Shown here piece by piece: positions 7,001-15,626 of a stretch of DNA of 33,008 nucleotides. The DNA comes from Candidatus Aenigmatarchaeota archaeon. GTDB lineage: Archaea; Aenigmatarchaeota; Aenigmatarchaeia; GW2011-AR5; JAGGXF01. The translations under genes and the position numbers were made by a program. Each line of letters opens with the position of its first letter. Positions within the stretch are counted from its first letter, which is position 1. The stretch is from assembly GCA_021163205.1 (NCBI GenBank), contig JAGGXF010000018.1:1-33008 (forward strand). The letters are read 5' to 3'. The notes beneath the pieces were generated by a model that saw only the letters and a program-made list of their open reading frames with translations, did not search any database and had not been told where the DNA came from.

Positions 7001-7483
7001 ATGCCCTTTAGAAGGAGAATTGAGAAGAAGACAAATTATAGAAAGAGGCTTGCCCTACTCAAGTCTGGGCTGCCAAGGATAGTCATAAGAAAATCGCTTA
7101 ATTATGTTAATGTTCAAATGGTTAACTATGAGCCATATGGTGACAAAGTTATTTTTGCATTTTCCTCGAAATCGCTCAAAAAGTTCGGCTGGTCAAAAAA
7201 TTGTTCAAACACACCTGCTGCATATCTTGTGGGATTCTTGTTTGGTATGGAAGCCAAGAAGAGAAACCTACTAAAAGCAGTGGTTGATTTTGGCCTTCAA
7301 CGGTCAACTAAGGGGAATTTGTTGTACGCTGTCATTGCTGGACTTAAGGATGCCGGACTTGATATTAATGTTGATAGCAATATGTTGCCAAGTGATGAAC
7401 GCATTAAAGGTAAACATATATCAGATGATATTGAGAATGAATTTCAAGAAGTTAAGAAAAAAATCCAAGAGAGCTATCAATAG
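7001..7483 (+). CDS. rpl18: Large ribosomal subunit protein uL18 (L18)
   Basis: uL18 delivers 5S rRNA to the large subunit with uL5. Family features are FRRRIEKKTNYRKRLALLKSG near the N-terminus (quoted as RRRIEKKTNYRKRLALLKSG), RIVIRKSLNYVNVQMVNY, and FLFGMEAKKRNLLKAVVDFG. About 160 residues from ATG 7001; the track's GTG 6992 would include the ribosome-binding site gtggttgaaATG. The 7284-7526 ORF in another frame is a shadow. Confidence 0.94.
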   Translation: MPFRRRIEKKTNYRKRLALLKSGLPRIVIRKSLNYVNVQMVNYEPYGDKVIFAFSSKSLKKFGWSKNCSNTPAAYLVGFLFGMEAKKRNLLKAVVDFGLQRSTKGNLLYAVIAGLKDAGLDINVDSNMLPSDERIKGKHISDDIENEFQEVKKKIQESYQ

Positions 7484-7503
7484 AATCAACCAAGAGTGGT
7501 ATT

Positions 7504-8445
7504 ATGACAAAAAAGAAAAACGATGATGCTGAAAAAAAGAAAAGAAACAAAAAGACTTTAGAGGAGTCAACTGTGAAGGAAGCTCCCTCCGAAACAAAGA
7601 AAAATCGCGGAGAAGAGGAAGAAAGCCAGACAAAGCCAGAAGAAAGCCAGAAGAAAAAAGAAACTAGAGAAGAGGTGAAAACAGGCGGCTGGATCCCGAC
7701 CACAGAGCTTGGTCAGGCAGTTATGCGCGGTGAGATAACATCAATAGATGAAATATTTGCACGAGGGCTTAAGATAAAGGAGCCTGGAATAGTTGACAAA
7801 CTCTTACCAAATCTCGAGAGTGAGATAATTTTGATAGGGGGGTCTCCTGGAAAAGGTGGCGGTATAAGAAGAACCCCGACTAAAAAAACCGCAAGAATGC
7901 ATAAATCTGGAAGGAGGTTTAAAGTTTCTGCTGTTGTTGTAGTTGGAAATAGAGACGGCTATCTTGGTATCGGAAAAGCTTCTGCTGTAGAGCATGTCCC
8001 TGCGATAGAAAAAGCAACAACCGAAGCCAAGCTAAATATAATACCAATAAAACGAGGATGTGGTAGCTGGGAGTGTGGTTGCGGTGAAAAACATTCGATA
8101 CCTTTTGCAGTTGAAGGGAAGCGAGGCTCCGTGAGAGTTATACTAAAGCCAGCTCCAAAGGGTGTTGGGCTCTGCGTAAATGATGAAATGAAGAAAATAA
8201 TATCGCTTGCAGGGATAAAAGATATATGGTCAAAATCTTTTGGAAATACAAGGTCGAGGGTTAATGCTTCGTTTGCTGTGTTCAATGCGCTCAAAAAGCT
8301 TAACGCTATGAAGGTGCCGACAACAAACATCTCTCATACCTTAGAAGAAGATAAGGAAACTAAAAAGAAAAAAGAAGGTTCAATCAAATCCAAAGCAACA
8401 CCAAAGAAGATACGAAAAAAACCACATAAAAAAAGTAATGAGTGA
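7504..8445 (+). CDS. rps5: Small ribosomal subunit protein uS5 (S5), extended at both ends
   Basis: uS5 sits at the mRNA entry channel and affects decoding accuracy. The double-stranded-RNA-binding fold (ITSIDEIFARGLKIKEPGIV) and the C-terminal fold (VVVGNRDGYLGIGKAS, KRGCGSWECGCGEKHSIPF, GVGLCVNDEMKKII) are complete. At 313 residues it is well over the usual archaeal length. The first 55-60 residues are a low-complexity Lys/Glu/Ser/Thr tail, and the last 35 form a Lys-rich tail. ATG 7504 lies 20 bases after uL18 with gagtggtatt upstream. Confidence 0.95.
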   Translation: MTKKKNDDAEKKKRNKKTLEESTVKEAPSETKKNRGEEEESQTKPEESQKKKETREEVKTGGWIPTTELGQAVMRGEITSIDEIFARGLKIKEPGIVDKLLPNLESEIILIGGSPGKGGGIRRTPTKKTARMHKSGRRFKVSAVVVVGNRDGYLGIGKASAVEHVPAIEKATTEAKLNIIPIKRGCGSWECGCGEKHSIPFAVEGKRGSVRVILKPAPKGVGLCVNDEMKKIISLAGIKDIWSKSFGNTRSRVNASFAVFNALKKLNAMKVPTTNISHTLEEDKETKKKKEGSIKSKATPKKIRKKPHKKSNE

Positions 8446-8450
8446 TTGTT

Positions 8451-8798
8451 ATGGGAAAAATAGCTGTTATAAGACTTCGCGGTTCGATAAACACAAAGAA
8501 AGAGATCAGGGACACTTTCAAACTTTTGGGTTTGAAAAGGGTAAACTCTCTTATAATCGTAGACTCAGAAGATAAATCAAAAATGGGAATGATCAAGAAG
8601 GTAAAGGATTTTGTGACGTGGGGAGAGCTATCAGAAGAAACGGAAAATCTAATAAAAGAAAAGAAAGGAGCAGATAAAAAGGTTTACAGGCTGTCCCCTG
8701 CTCGTGGAGGTATAAAAGGTATAAAAAGAAATTGGCCAAAGGGTTCTATAGGATATCGTGGAGAAAAGATAAACGATTTGATAAAGAAGATGCTTTGA
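8451..8798 (+). CDS. rpl30: Large ribosomal subunit protein uL30 (L30)
   Basis: It begins MGKIAVIRLRGSINTKKEIR and continues FKLLGLKRVNSLIIVD, the conserved ferredoxin-like fold, then MIKKVKDFVTWGE. The 115 residues keep the archaeal C-terminal region (FRLSPARGG-type RLSPARGGIKGIKR), but the whole is shorter than the usual 150 or so. ATG 8451 is preferred over GTG 8442 because GTGAT is then the ribosome-binding site (gagtgattgttATG). That site overlaps the uS5 stop codon. Confidence 0.93.
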   Translation: MGKIAVIRLRGSINTKKEIRDTFKLLGLKRVNSLIIVDSEDKSKMGMIKKVKDFVTWGELSEETENLIKEKKGADKKVYRLSPARGGIKGIKRNWPKGSIGYRGEKINDLIKKML

Positions 8799-8808
8799 GT
8801 GTGTCTAT

Positions 8809-9279
8809 ATGGGAAAGAAAAAAGTTAAAAAAGTTAGAAAGCTTCGTGGCTCCAAAACGCATGGCTATGGCTCAAAGAAGAAGCACAGAGGCAAGGGGAG
8901 CCGCGGAGGTCGAGGATATGCGGGTTCTAGCAAACATAGACGTAGCTATATCGTGAAATATGAAAAAAATCATTTTTATCATAAAAAACTTAAGCCAAAG
9001 AGAAAGCTGAAAACAATAAATGTTTCAGACCTTGGAGAATTGTTGAGAGAAGGACAGAAAAAGATTAACTTGATTGAGCTTGGCTATGAAAAGCTCTTGG
9101 GTAGTGGAACAGCTCCGAAAGAAATTGTTGTTGTGGTTGGTAAATGCACAGCAAAAGCTAGAGAAAAAATAGAATCAGCCGGAGGAAAAGTAATCATAGC
9201 TGAAAAAACGAGTAGGAAAAAACAAGAAAAAAATCCCACAGAGGAAGCTGCTGGTAAAGAGTTTGAAAAATCTGAATGA
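8809..9279 (+). CDS. rpl15: Large ribosomal subunit protein uL15 (L15)
   Basis: uL15 is a late-assembly 23S rRNA-binding protein. The N-terminal glycine/arginine-rich tail KLRGSKTHGYGSKKKHRGKG is characteristic of archaeal L15 (L27a in eukaryotes), followed by the globular domain (LIELGYEKLLGSG, EIVVVVGKCTAKAREKIESA). 156 residues with an acidic/Lys tail. ATG 8809 follows tgagtgtctat. The next gene is SecY, the standard end of the spc operon. Confidence 0.95.
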   Translation: MGKKKVKKVRKLRGSKTHGYGSKKKHRGKGSRGGRGYAGSSKHRRSYIVKYEKNHFYHKKLKPKRKLKTINVSDLGELLREGQKKINLIELGYEKLLGSGTAPKEIVVVVGKCTAKAREKIESAGGKVIIAEKTSRKKQEKNPTEEAAGKEFEKSE

Positions 9280-9347
9280 GGGTTGTGAAAAGTTAGACCA
9301 AGAAAACGCGATAAATTATCGATAAAATTAGACAGCTGGTGTGGTAA

Positions 9348-10862
9348 GTGTTTGAAAACTTGATCAACTATCTGCCCGGTGTGAGTAGCCCGACAAAAAG
9401 ACTCACGTTCAAAGACCGTTTGAAGTGGACAGGGTTAGTTCTACTGATGTTTCTAGTTCTAGGCCAGATTAAAGTTTTTGGTGTCAAAGAGGAAGCTCTT
9501 GCGAGATTTGGAATATTGGAGCAGATAATGGCATCTACAATGGGTTCTCTGATAACGCTCGGTATTGGACCTATAGTCACAGCCTCCATTATTTTACAGT
9601 TGCTTGTCGGGTCGGGAATTATTTCTTGGAATCTTCAGAGCGAAGAAGGTCGAGCAAGGTTTCAAGGAACACAAAAGTTGCTAGCAATTCTGTTTTGTAT
9701 ATTCGAAGCGTACGCCTATGTAGCATTCGGTGCCATACCTGCTAAATCAGCCACACTTATGCCGATTGTTATTGCACAAATAGCGTTTGGTGGTTTTATC
9801 ATACTTTTAATGGATGAGGTTGTCTCAAAGTGGGGTATAGGTTCTGGAATATCTCTTTTCATCGCAGCTGGTGTTACAAAAAGAATTTTTGTTTCAGCAC
9901 TTAATCCTCTTGTTCCAACAGGTTCAGAACTCCCGTCTGGTTTGATTCCTCAATTCATTTCATATCTTGGTCTTGGTCTCATAAAGAATGCCGTACTTAC
10001 ATTGCTTCCCATACTTGCCACGATATTAGTTTTTGTCATAGTTGTCTATGTGCAAGACATAAAGGTTGAGATACCGCTTGCATTTGGTTCTTTCAGCGGG
10101 TTTGGTAGAAGATGGCCACTGAAATTTATCTATACGAGCAACATACCAGTTATATTGACAGCTGCTCTGCTCGCCAATCTTCATATGATTGGCTCGATGA
10201 CTGCAAAAACTGTTCATGAAGGAGTGAGGTGCGGCATTCTTGGCTGTGTCAATTCCAACGGGACTTTCACATCCGGTGTTCTTTACTATTTATCAGCTCC
10301 AAGGGGCGTACCTCAAATACAGATATTTTTCCTTGTATTCGCCACTGTTGTATTTCTCGGCATTCTCTCTTCTGTGTTTCTAGTCAAGAAAAAATACAAA
10401 GAAATAATAGTCACTTCTATTATTCTTGGTTTTCTTTTGGCACTCTTCATTGATATGTTTTTTGTTGGACTGCCTGATGTAACATCGGTCATAAGAGCGC
10501 TCACATACCTACTCTTTATGATGATAGGTGCGACCATATTCTCTGTGTTCTGGGTCGAAACAAGCGGCATGGATGCACACTCTGTCGCTGAGCAAATAAA
10601 GAGCATAGGTATGCAGGTGCCTGGCTTTCGTCGCGATCCTAGAATTGTCGAAAAGGTTTTATCTAGGTATATTATGCCGTTGGCTGTGATGGGTGCTTTG
10701 TTTGTCGGGCTTGTTGCTGCCCTCGCAGACTTTACAGGTGCGCTAGGCACAGGAACAGGAATATTACTTACCGTGATGATTATTTACAACTTTTATGAGC
10801 AAATCAGCATGCGTTATATGGAAGATATGAACCCGATGGTCAGGAAGTTCTTTGAGAAATAG
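9348..10862 (+). CDS. secY: Protein translocase subunit SecY (Sec61 alpha)
   Basis: This is the pore of the Sec translocon in the cytoplasmic membrane; it moves or inserts proteins bearing Sec signals, including the pilins and secreted proteins of this window. The 504 residues hold about ten membrane segments. The conserved features GIGPIVTASIILQLLVGSG (plug/TM2), GIGSGISLFIAAGV and a cytosolic C-terminal loop GFRRDPRIVEKVLSRYI are present. GTG 9348 follows ggtgtggtaa. A TATA-like ataaatta lies at about 9311. In many archaea adenylate kinase follows; here an aminotransferase does. Confidence 0.97.
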   Translation: MFENLINYLPGVSSPTKRLTFKDRLKWTGLVLLMFLVLGQIKVFGVKEEALARFGILEQIMASTMGSLITLGIGPIVTASIILQLLVGSGIISWNLQSEEGRARFQGTQKLLAILFCIFEAYAYVAFGAIPAKSATLMPIVIAQIAFGGFIILLMDEVVSKWGIGSGISLFIAAGVTKRIFVSALNPLVPTGSELPSGLIPQFISYLGLGLIKNAVLTLLPILATILVFVIVVYVQDIKVEIPLAFGSFSGFGRRWPLKFIYTSNIPVILTAALLANLHMIGSMTAKTVHEGVRCGILGCVNSNGTFTSGVLYYLSAPRGVPQIQIFFLVFATVVFLGILSSVFLVKKKYKEIIVTSIILGFLLALFIDMFFVGLPDVTSVIRALTYLLFMMIGATIFSVFWVETSGMDAHSVAEQIKSIGMQVPGFRRDPRIVEKVLSRYIMPLAVMGALFVGLVAALADFTGALGTGTGILLTVMIIYNFYEQISMRYMEDMNPMVRKFFEK

Positions 10863-10914
10863 ACTCGGAAAACGGTCAGATGGTTGGTTATTGATCGATG
10901 ATTTTTAAGGTGTT

Positions 10915-12282
10915 GTGGTGTTAGGGCTAAAAGATGTAAGTAATCGTGTATTAGAGGCAAGATACGCTGTCCGTGGCCCAATTGTGAGAAGAGCGCAAGA
11001 GCTTCAGAAGCGAGGCAAGGAAATTATCTGGTGTAATATCGGTAATCCGCAGGCGCTCAAGCAAGAGCCGCTAACATATATCAGGCAGATTCTCTCTTTG
11101 GTAGAGTATCCTGATTTATTGAATGACAAACACGTTGATGAAATCTTTCCTAGCGACGTAATAGAAAAGGCGAGATTTATTATAGCTCATAGTAAGCACG
11201 GTCTTGGTGCTTATACAGTCAGCCAGGGCTTTGAATTTGTTAGGGATGCTGTTTCTAAGTTTATCACTAAAAGAGACGATATTACCGCAAGGGCCGAAGA
11301 TATATATCTGACAGACGGCGCAAGTCAAGGCGCTCAATTCGTTTTGAGCATGTTAATAGCAAATCCAAACGATGGGGTCATGATACCTATTCCTCAGTAT
11401 CCACTTTATTCTGCTCTCATCTCTTTGCTGGGTGGTAAGCAAGTTAATTATTTTCTTGATGAAGATAACGACTGGCAGCTTAGTCAAGCGTCTTTGGAAC
11501 AGTCCATAAAAGATGCAAAACAAAAAGGTATAAACACGAAGGCAATTGTTGTTATTAATCCAGGAAATCCTACCGGTGCGGTGCTTGACCATGAAAATAT
11601 TGAAATGATAATCGAGTTTGCAAGGGAGCATAATCTTTCTATAATTGCTGATGAGGTTTATCAGGAAAACATCTACGATAACGAAAAGAAATTCATATCT
11701 TTTGCAAAAGTGATGTGCGAGTTAGATGTGCGAGACGTTTCGTTGTTTAGTTTGCATAGCGCTTCTAAAGGTTATTTGGGTGAATGCGGACAACGGGCAG
11801 GTTATCTTGAGGTTAGAAACATACCCACCAACGTTAATAATGAGCTTTTGAAGTTGCGCTCAATTGGTCTCTGCTCAAATGCAGCAGGTCAGATTATTCT
11901 CTATCTCATGGTTAATCCACCCAAAAAGGGGGATGAGTCTTATGAACTTTTCACAAAAGAAAAAAGTGGCATACTGAACTCGCTAAAGAGGAAGGCGCAC
12001 CTGTTAAGCAAAGGGTTGGACAGTGTTGATGGTATTGAGTGCAAGACTCCATCAGGAGCAATGTATGTTTTTCCGAGGATAGATCTACCTGATAAAAAGA
12101 CAGATAGCGACTATTGTCTGTCTCTTCTAGAGTCAACCGGTGTTTGTGTTGTTCCTGGGAGCGGTTTTGGTCAACTTCCAGGCACTTGGCATTTTAGGGC
12201 AACATTTCTACCGCCAGAAGACCAGATCAAACAAGTCGTCGAGAAAATAGAGGATTTTCATACGAAGTATACGAATGTCTGA
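10915..12282 (+). CDS. Alanine aminotransferase-like PLP enzyme (eukaryote-type)
   Basis: This is a fold-type I aminotransferase; the likely reaction is alanine + 2-oxoglutarate to pyruvate + glutamate in the cytoplasm. The family signature of eukaryotic and plant-type alanine aminotransferases is visible: CNIGNPQALKQEPLTYIRQI near the N-terminus, GASQGAQFVLSMLI, VINPGNPTGAVL, ADEVYQENIY and SASKGYLGECGQRAGYLE, with Lys285 the expected PLP Schiff-base residue. 455 residues, normal for that subgroup. The start is GTG 10915 or GTG 10918, after aaggtgtt. It has its own gap after SecY and is not obviously related to its neighbours. Specificity is inferred; other alpha-aminotransferases remain possible. 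Confidence 0.88.
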   Translation: MVLGLKDVSNRVLEARYAVRGPIVRRAQELQKRGKEIIWCNIGNPQALKQEPLTYIRQILSLVEYPDLLNDKHVDEIFPSDVIEKARFIIAHSKHGLGAYTVSQGFEFVRDAVSKFITKRDDITARAEDIYLTDGASQGAQFVLSMLIANPNDGVMIPIPQYPLYSALISLLGGKQVNYFLDEDNDWQLSQASLEQSIKDAKQKGINTKAIVVINPGNPTGAVLDHENIEMIIEFAREHNLSIIADEVYQENIYDNEKKFISFAKVMCELDVRDVSLFSLHSASKGYLGECGQRAGYLEVRNIPTNVNNELLKLRSIGLCSNAAGQIILYLMVNPPKKGDESYELFTKEKSGILNSLKRKAHLLSKGLDSVDGIECKTPSGAMYVFPRIDLPDKKTDSDYCLSLLESTGVCVVPGSGFGQLPGTWHFRATFLPPEDQIKQVVEKIEDFHTKYTNV

Positions 12283-12408
12283 TGCAGCATGCCTGTCCAT
12301 ACCCTAATAACACAGAATAACAGAAAAATATTATGCAAGTTTATATTGCTAAAACATTTATTTTCACAAGTCATGCCATAACACACAAGCTAAACCATCT
12401 AAAATAAA

Positions 12409-12417
12409 TTTTATATT
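12409..12417 (+). promoter_or_regulatory. TATA box for the pilin-like operon
   Basis: TTTATATT is centred 26 bases before ATG 12439, so a leaderless message is likely. A second TATA-like gtttatattg lies further up at about 12340. The remaining part of the 156-base gap after the aminotransferase shows no ORF or clear RNA. Confidence 0.6.
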
Positions 12418-12438
12418 CTCGCCCGAGTAATTAAGATT

Positions 12439-12864
12439 ATGGTTTTATTGCTACGTGGGGGGCGCAAAGGGCAGATAGCTGTCGAATATATAATAATGGT
12501 AGGATTTCTCATGACCTTATCTCTGCCGATCATATCGCTTTTTCTTGAATATTCGCGCGGATCACAGGACATCATAATAACTACGCAGGCTTATAATGCT
12601 GCCAGAAAGATTGTTGATACAGCTGAAACTGTTTATTCATACGGGGAGCCTTCTAAGTTGCAGATTAAAGTTTTTTTCCCTTCCAGAATAGAAAGTATAT
12701 TGCTCAGAGACAAAGAGATTACGTTTAGAATTCGAACATCGGGTGGTGTGACAGATGTTGTTGTTTACACAATTACAAATCTCACGGGGTCGCTCTCCAC
12801 ATTAGAAGGTACGCATGTTATCACTGTTGAAGCTAAAGATAATTGTATACAAATATCTGAATGA
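12439..12864 (+). CDS. Pilin-like protein with class III signal peptide
   Basis: The N-terminus is basic and ends GGRKG, followed by QIAVEYIIMVGFLMTLSLPI. This matches the archaeal class III prepilin pattern, with cleavage before Gln and Glu at +5, then one hydrophobic helix. The remaining 100 residues are a predicted extracellular beta-rich domain (VFFPSRIESILLRDKEITFR). It would be cut by a prepilin peptidase and anchored or assembled in a type IV pilus-like filament. 141 residues. First gene of a tightly packed run; its stop overlaps the next start (ATGA). Confidence 0.75.
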   Translation: MVLLLRGGRKGQIAVEYIIMVGFLMTLSLPIISLFLEYSRGSQDIIITTQAYNAARKIVDTAETVYSYGEPSKLQIKVFFPSRIESILLRDKEITFRIRTSGGVTDVVVYTITNLTGSLSTLEGTHVITVEAKDNCIQISE

Positions 12865-13307
12865 TACTTATGCAACGAGATATACGAGAACGTACACAAA
12901 CAATTTTAGAGATGAAGGTCGAAACAAAGGCGCAGTCTACGATAGAGTTTGTCTTGTTAACGATGGTGCTATTTCTATTTTTTGTCTTTTTTTTATCATT
13001 CTCGTCTACTCAGCTTATAAATACCGCTAGGCAACATGAGTTTGATTTGCTAAAAAAGAATGTAGAAATAGTTGGCAATGAAGTTGCTTTGGCAGCATCA
13101 CAAAAGGACGGGTACGAAAGAAACTTTTCTATAGCAGAGACGATAGCAGGTTCTTCTTATGACATAACACAAAATGGGAAGAGCCTCATGTTTAGCACGG
13201 ATGATTATAGTTATAGTATTAATTTGGCTGTTGAAATAAACGGAACCATTCAGAAAGGGGAGAATCGGATAAGAAAATCCAATGGTGTTGTGTATGTTAA
13301 CAAATAA
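12861..13307 (+). CDS. Pilin-like protein with class III signal peptide
   Basis: VETKA followed by QSTIEFVLLTMVLFLFFVFF again gives Gln at +1 and Glu at +5, so this is a second predicted prepilin or pseudopilin. From ATG 12861 the leader is 24 residues. ATG 12912 (MKVETKA) would give a shorter, more typical leader and is a real alternative. The rest is a small extracellular domain with repeated Tyr/Ser and no domain I recognise. It overlaps both neighbours by a few bases, indicating one translationally coupled operon. Confidence 0.72.
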   Translation: MILMQRDIRERTQTILEMKVETKAQSTIEFVLLTMVLFLFFVFFLSFSSTQLINTARQHEFDLLKKNVEIVGNEVALAASQKDGYERNFSIAETIAGSSYDITQNGKSLMFSTDDYSYSINLAVEINGTIQKGENRIRKSNGVVYVNK

Positions 13308-13809
13308 TTTTTTAACAATCTTTTCTAGAAATTCGAGAAAGGCACAAAGCTGGACAATGGATTTTCTGATAGCGGTCATAATATTTTCTATATTCTTGCT
13401 TGTGTTTCGCGCAGTTTCATCCGCTTCAATAGAGCATACTTACACACAAAAAGTCATAGAAGCCGGGGCAATTAGAATATCTGAGAGTCTTCTCACGCGG
13501 GGCTCGCCGCCCAACTGGACTCGGGATTCATACAATGCCATTGGACTGCTTGGAAGTGACGGCCAGCTTGATGAAAGAAAGCTCAACGAAACCCTGCACC
13601 TGCCAATGGAAGATATAAGAAAAGAATTTTCACAGCCCTCATACTTTTACTTCTATGTTGAAGATATGAATGGTGTGGTTGTGAAGGTCGACGGAACGGA
13701 GTTTAAAATTGGTGATGAGCCGACAAACTATAATAATCTTATAAGTGTCCAAAGGATAGTAGGTTATAAAGGAGATCCTGTTAAGCTTGTGGTTCAAACA
13801 TGGAGTTGA
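13282..13809 (+). CDS. Pseudopilin-like membrane-anchored protein
   Basis: After SRNSRKA comes QSWTMDFLIAVIIFSIFLLV: a basic leader, Gln, then a hydrophobic helix carrying TMDFLI, with Asp at +6 instead of Glu at +5. The next gene has the similar TMDALI. The C-terminal 130 residues look extracellular and contain several possible N-glycosylation sequons (NWT, NET). 175 residues from ATG 13282; ATG 13294 is an alternative. It overlaps the preceding gene by 26 bases. Likely a minor pilin or filament-tip component; no specific family is recognised. Confidence 0.68.
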   Translation: MVLCMLTNNFLTIFSRNSRKAQSWTMDFLIAVIIFSIFLLVFRAVSSASIEHTYTQKVIEAGAIRISESLLTRGSPPNWTRDSYNAIGLLGSDGQLDERKLNETLHLPMEDIRKEFSQPSYFYFYVEDMNGVVVKVDGTEFKIGDEPTNYNNLISVQRIVGYKGDPVKLVVQTWS

Positions 13810-15626
13810 TGAGCTTGTGGTGTAGATCAAAAGGTTTCATATTTACTATGGATGCCTTGATAGGGGTCAGCATACTTGTTCTCACCATGGTGCTCCTCTT
13901 TCAATTGCACACAACTCCGTCCCACACAGAGCAAACGAGGTTTTTTGTTAGGGATACGATAAATACACTTGCGTCTATCAAAGTCAGCGAGTCCAACAAT
14001 CCCTATGTTCTTGATCTTATGTCTGCCGGTCTAATAAGCAATCCAAACAACACAATACTTGAACAAATCGGTGAGTTCTGGGCCAATGGAGACCAGGATC
14101 TGGCCAAGAATCTGTCAAAGGAATTCCTAGATGACATTCTCCCTGATGAATATGGATATGGTATGTGGATAGACGATGACATGATTTACAACAATTCAGT
14201 TCCCGAAAAATCTCAGCGAGTCATTTATCAGCGAGTAGTTTCTGGTATAAAAAAAGGCAGACCAAAGGAGGGATACCTTGGCCGTGCATGGGCAACGAAA
14301 ATGCAAAAAAACAATACATTGATTGTCAAGGGAGATGTTATAACAAGCAGTGTTCGGAGATGGTGGGGAGGTAACAATGGAAACAAAGTTAACATAACAT
14401 ACGATATGGACATACCGGCAGGCGCCACGCTTATTGATTCATACTGGTTTATAGAATCTGCTTGGACAGATAACAACATTGACGCATATATAAATGATGT
14501 GCACGTGGGTGGCGGGACTGGTGGCGCGCTTTTTACAAATCTTAATTCATATTTGCATGACGGCCACAACGCCTTAACAGTTGTGGGAAGCTATGGAAGT
14601 GGTGGAAATGAGGCTGGCGATGACGGTGCATCGCATTTTGTTCTGAATTATTCAATAGAAAAGATGAACACGCTGGAAAATCTGGAGCGAAAATATTTTG
14701 CCCAAGTTGTTTCGCATTGTTCAATAAGATACAAGAAACCTATTTTTGTTCTTGGTGATATAAACTCGTTGTTTGTTAACATGAGCATAATCGCGACAAC
14801 AGCAGAGCTGCGTATTGCTTACAGGGGTACAGAGTATGATGTGTCTCAAAAGAATGTGGTTGACAACAATGTTTATTGGACAGACAATGAGATCAAGTCA
14901 GCTCTCAATAGCGTTGGGATAACCTATGAGAATCTTAGTAATGAGTATTTCTGGTTTGTTGTGGATGTAGACACATATCACAGCAGAGAAAACTATGGCG
15001 CTGAAAGAAAGATTTTCAACACTTCCTATGTCGAAATAAAGTTTTCGACGACAAAAAATCTTTACGGTAACATAGACTTAACAAAGGTTGTTCCAATTGA
15101 TTCTTACTCCGACAGCGCAGGAGGCAGTTTTAGTCAGTTTTATAGGAACCTGGGCTGGCGTTTTGATTCTCCTGGAAACGCGACCTCACTTGCGCTGGAC
15201 TCTCAACTGGCTTGGTTGTATTACACTGGCACCAACCCATCACAAATAGCATCCGCCAATTCTATAGTATTATATCAACATCCTCCGGACCCGCTGATAC
15301 ATGAATTTGCACGCTTCGGCTATGTGAATAAGACAGGAGAGATTGTAGCAGGGACAAACACATATAATTTAAGTTTCGGCTACGGATATTATATCAACCC
15401 GTTTAACTCCTTGGTGGACTATACGTTTCTCATACCTTCGCAAGTTGGATATGGCGAAACATTTTCAACAGAGAGTGATGCAAAAGATGATGCTATTAAT
15501 AGATTGAAGACGCTTCTTGGTCCTTATGTGTCAGCAACTGAAATACAGACAAGTGCTTCGAGCGTCGGTAGAGTGCCTACTTTGTGGGGACCATCTCTTG
15601 TGGAAGTGAGGATATGGAGACAATGA
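13800..15626 (+). CDS. Large secreted/anchored pilus-associated protein
   Basis: 608 residues: short basic leader (SLWCRSKG), hydrophobic helix FIFTMDALIGVSILVLTMVL, then a very large extracellular part with many Asn-x-Ser/Thr sequons and aromatic beta-rich segments. The TMDALIG helix start resembles the (F)TLDALLA start that I recall from uncharacterised proteins in other DPANN pilus loci. Its size suggests an adhesin or filament-tip protein. ATG 13800 overlaps the upstream stop; ATG 13809 (MSLWCRSKG) is an alternative start overlapping the stop by one base (TGATG). No known enzymatic motif was seen. Confidence 0.7.
   Translation: MELMSLWCRSKGFIFTMDALIGVSILVLTMVLLFQLHTTPSHTEQTRFFVRDTINTLASIKVSESNNPYVLDLMSAGLISNPNNTILEQIGEFWANGDQDLAKNLSKEFLDDILPDEYGYGMWIDDDMIYNNSVPEKSQRVIYQRVVSGIKKGRPKEGYLGRAWATKMQKNNTLIVKGDVITSSVRRWWGGNNGNKVNITYDMDIPAGATLIDSYWFIESAWTDNNIDAYINDVHVGGGTGGALFTNLNSYLHDGHNALTVVGSYGSGGNEAGDDGASHFVLNYSIEKMNTLENLERKYFAQVVSHCSIRYKKPIFVLGDINSLFVNMSIIATTAELRIAYRGTEYDVSQKNVVDNNVYWTDNEIKSALNSVGITYENLSNEYFWFVVDVDTYHSRENYGAERKIFNTSYVEIKFSTTKNLYGNIDLTKVVPIDSYSDSAGGSFSQFYRNLGWRFDSPGNATSLALDSQLAWLYYTGTNPSQIASANSIVLYQHPPDPLIHEFARFGYVNKTGEIVAGTNTYNLSFGYGYYINPFNSLVDYTFLIPSQVGYGETFSTESDAKDDAINRLKTLLGPYVSATEIQTSASSVGRVPTLWGPSLVEVRIWRQ

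Noticed and set aside
7284-7526. 80-residue ORF overlapping uL18
   Set aside because: It is another frame of uL18 running into the next start region, with no own ribosome-binding site.
12283-12438. Small C/D RNA in the gap before the pilin-like genes (TGATG near 12281)
   Set aside because: No box D or terminal stem follows; the gap is explained by TATA boxes for the next gene.
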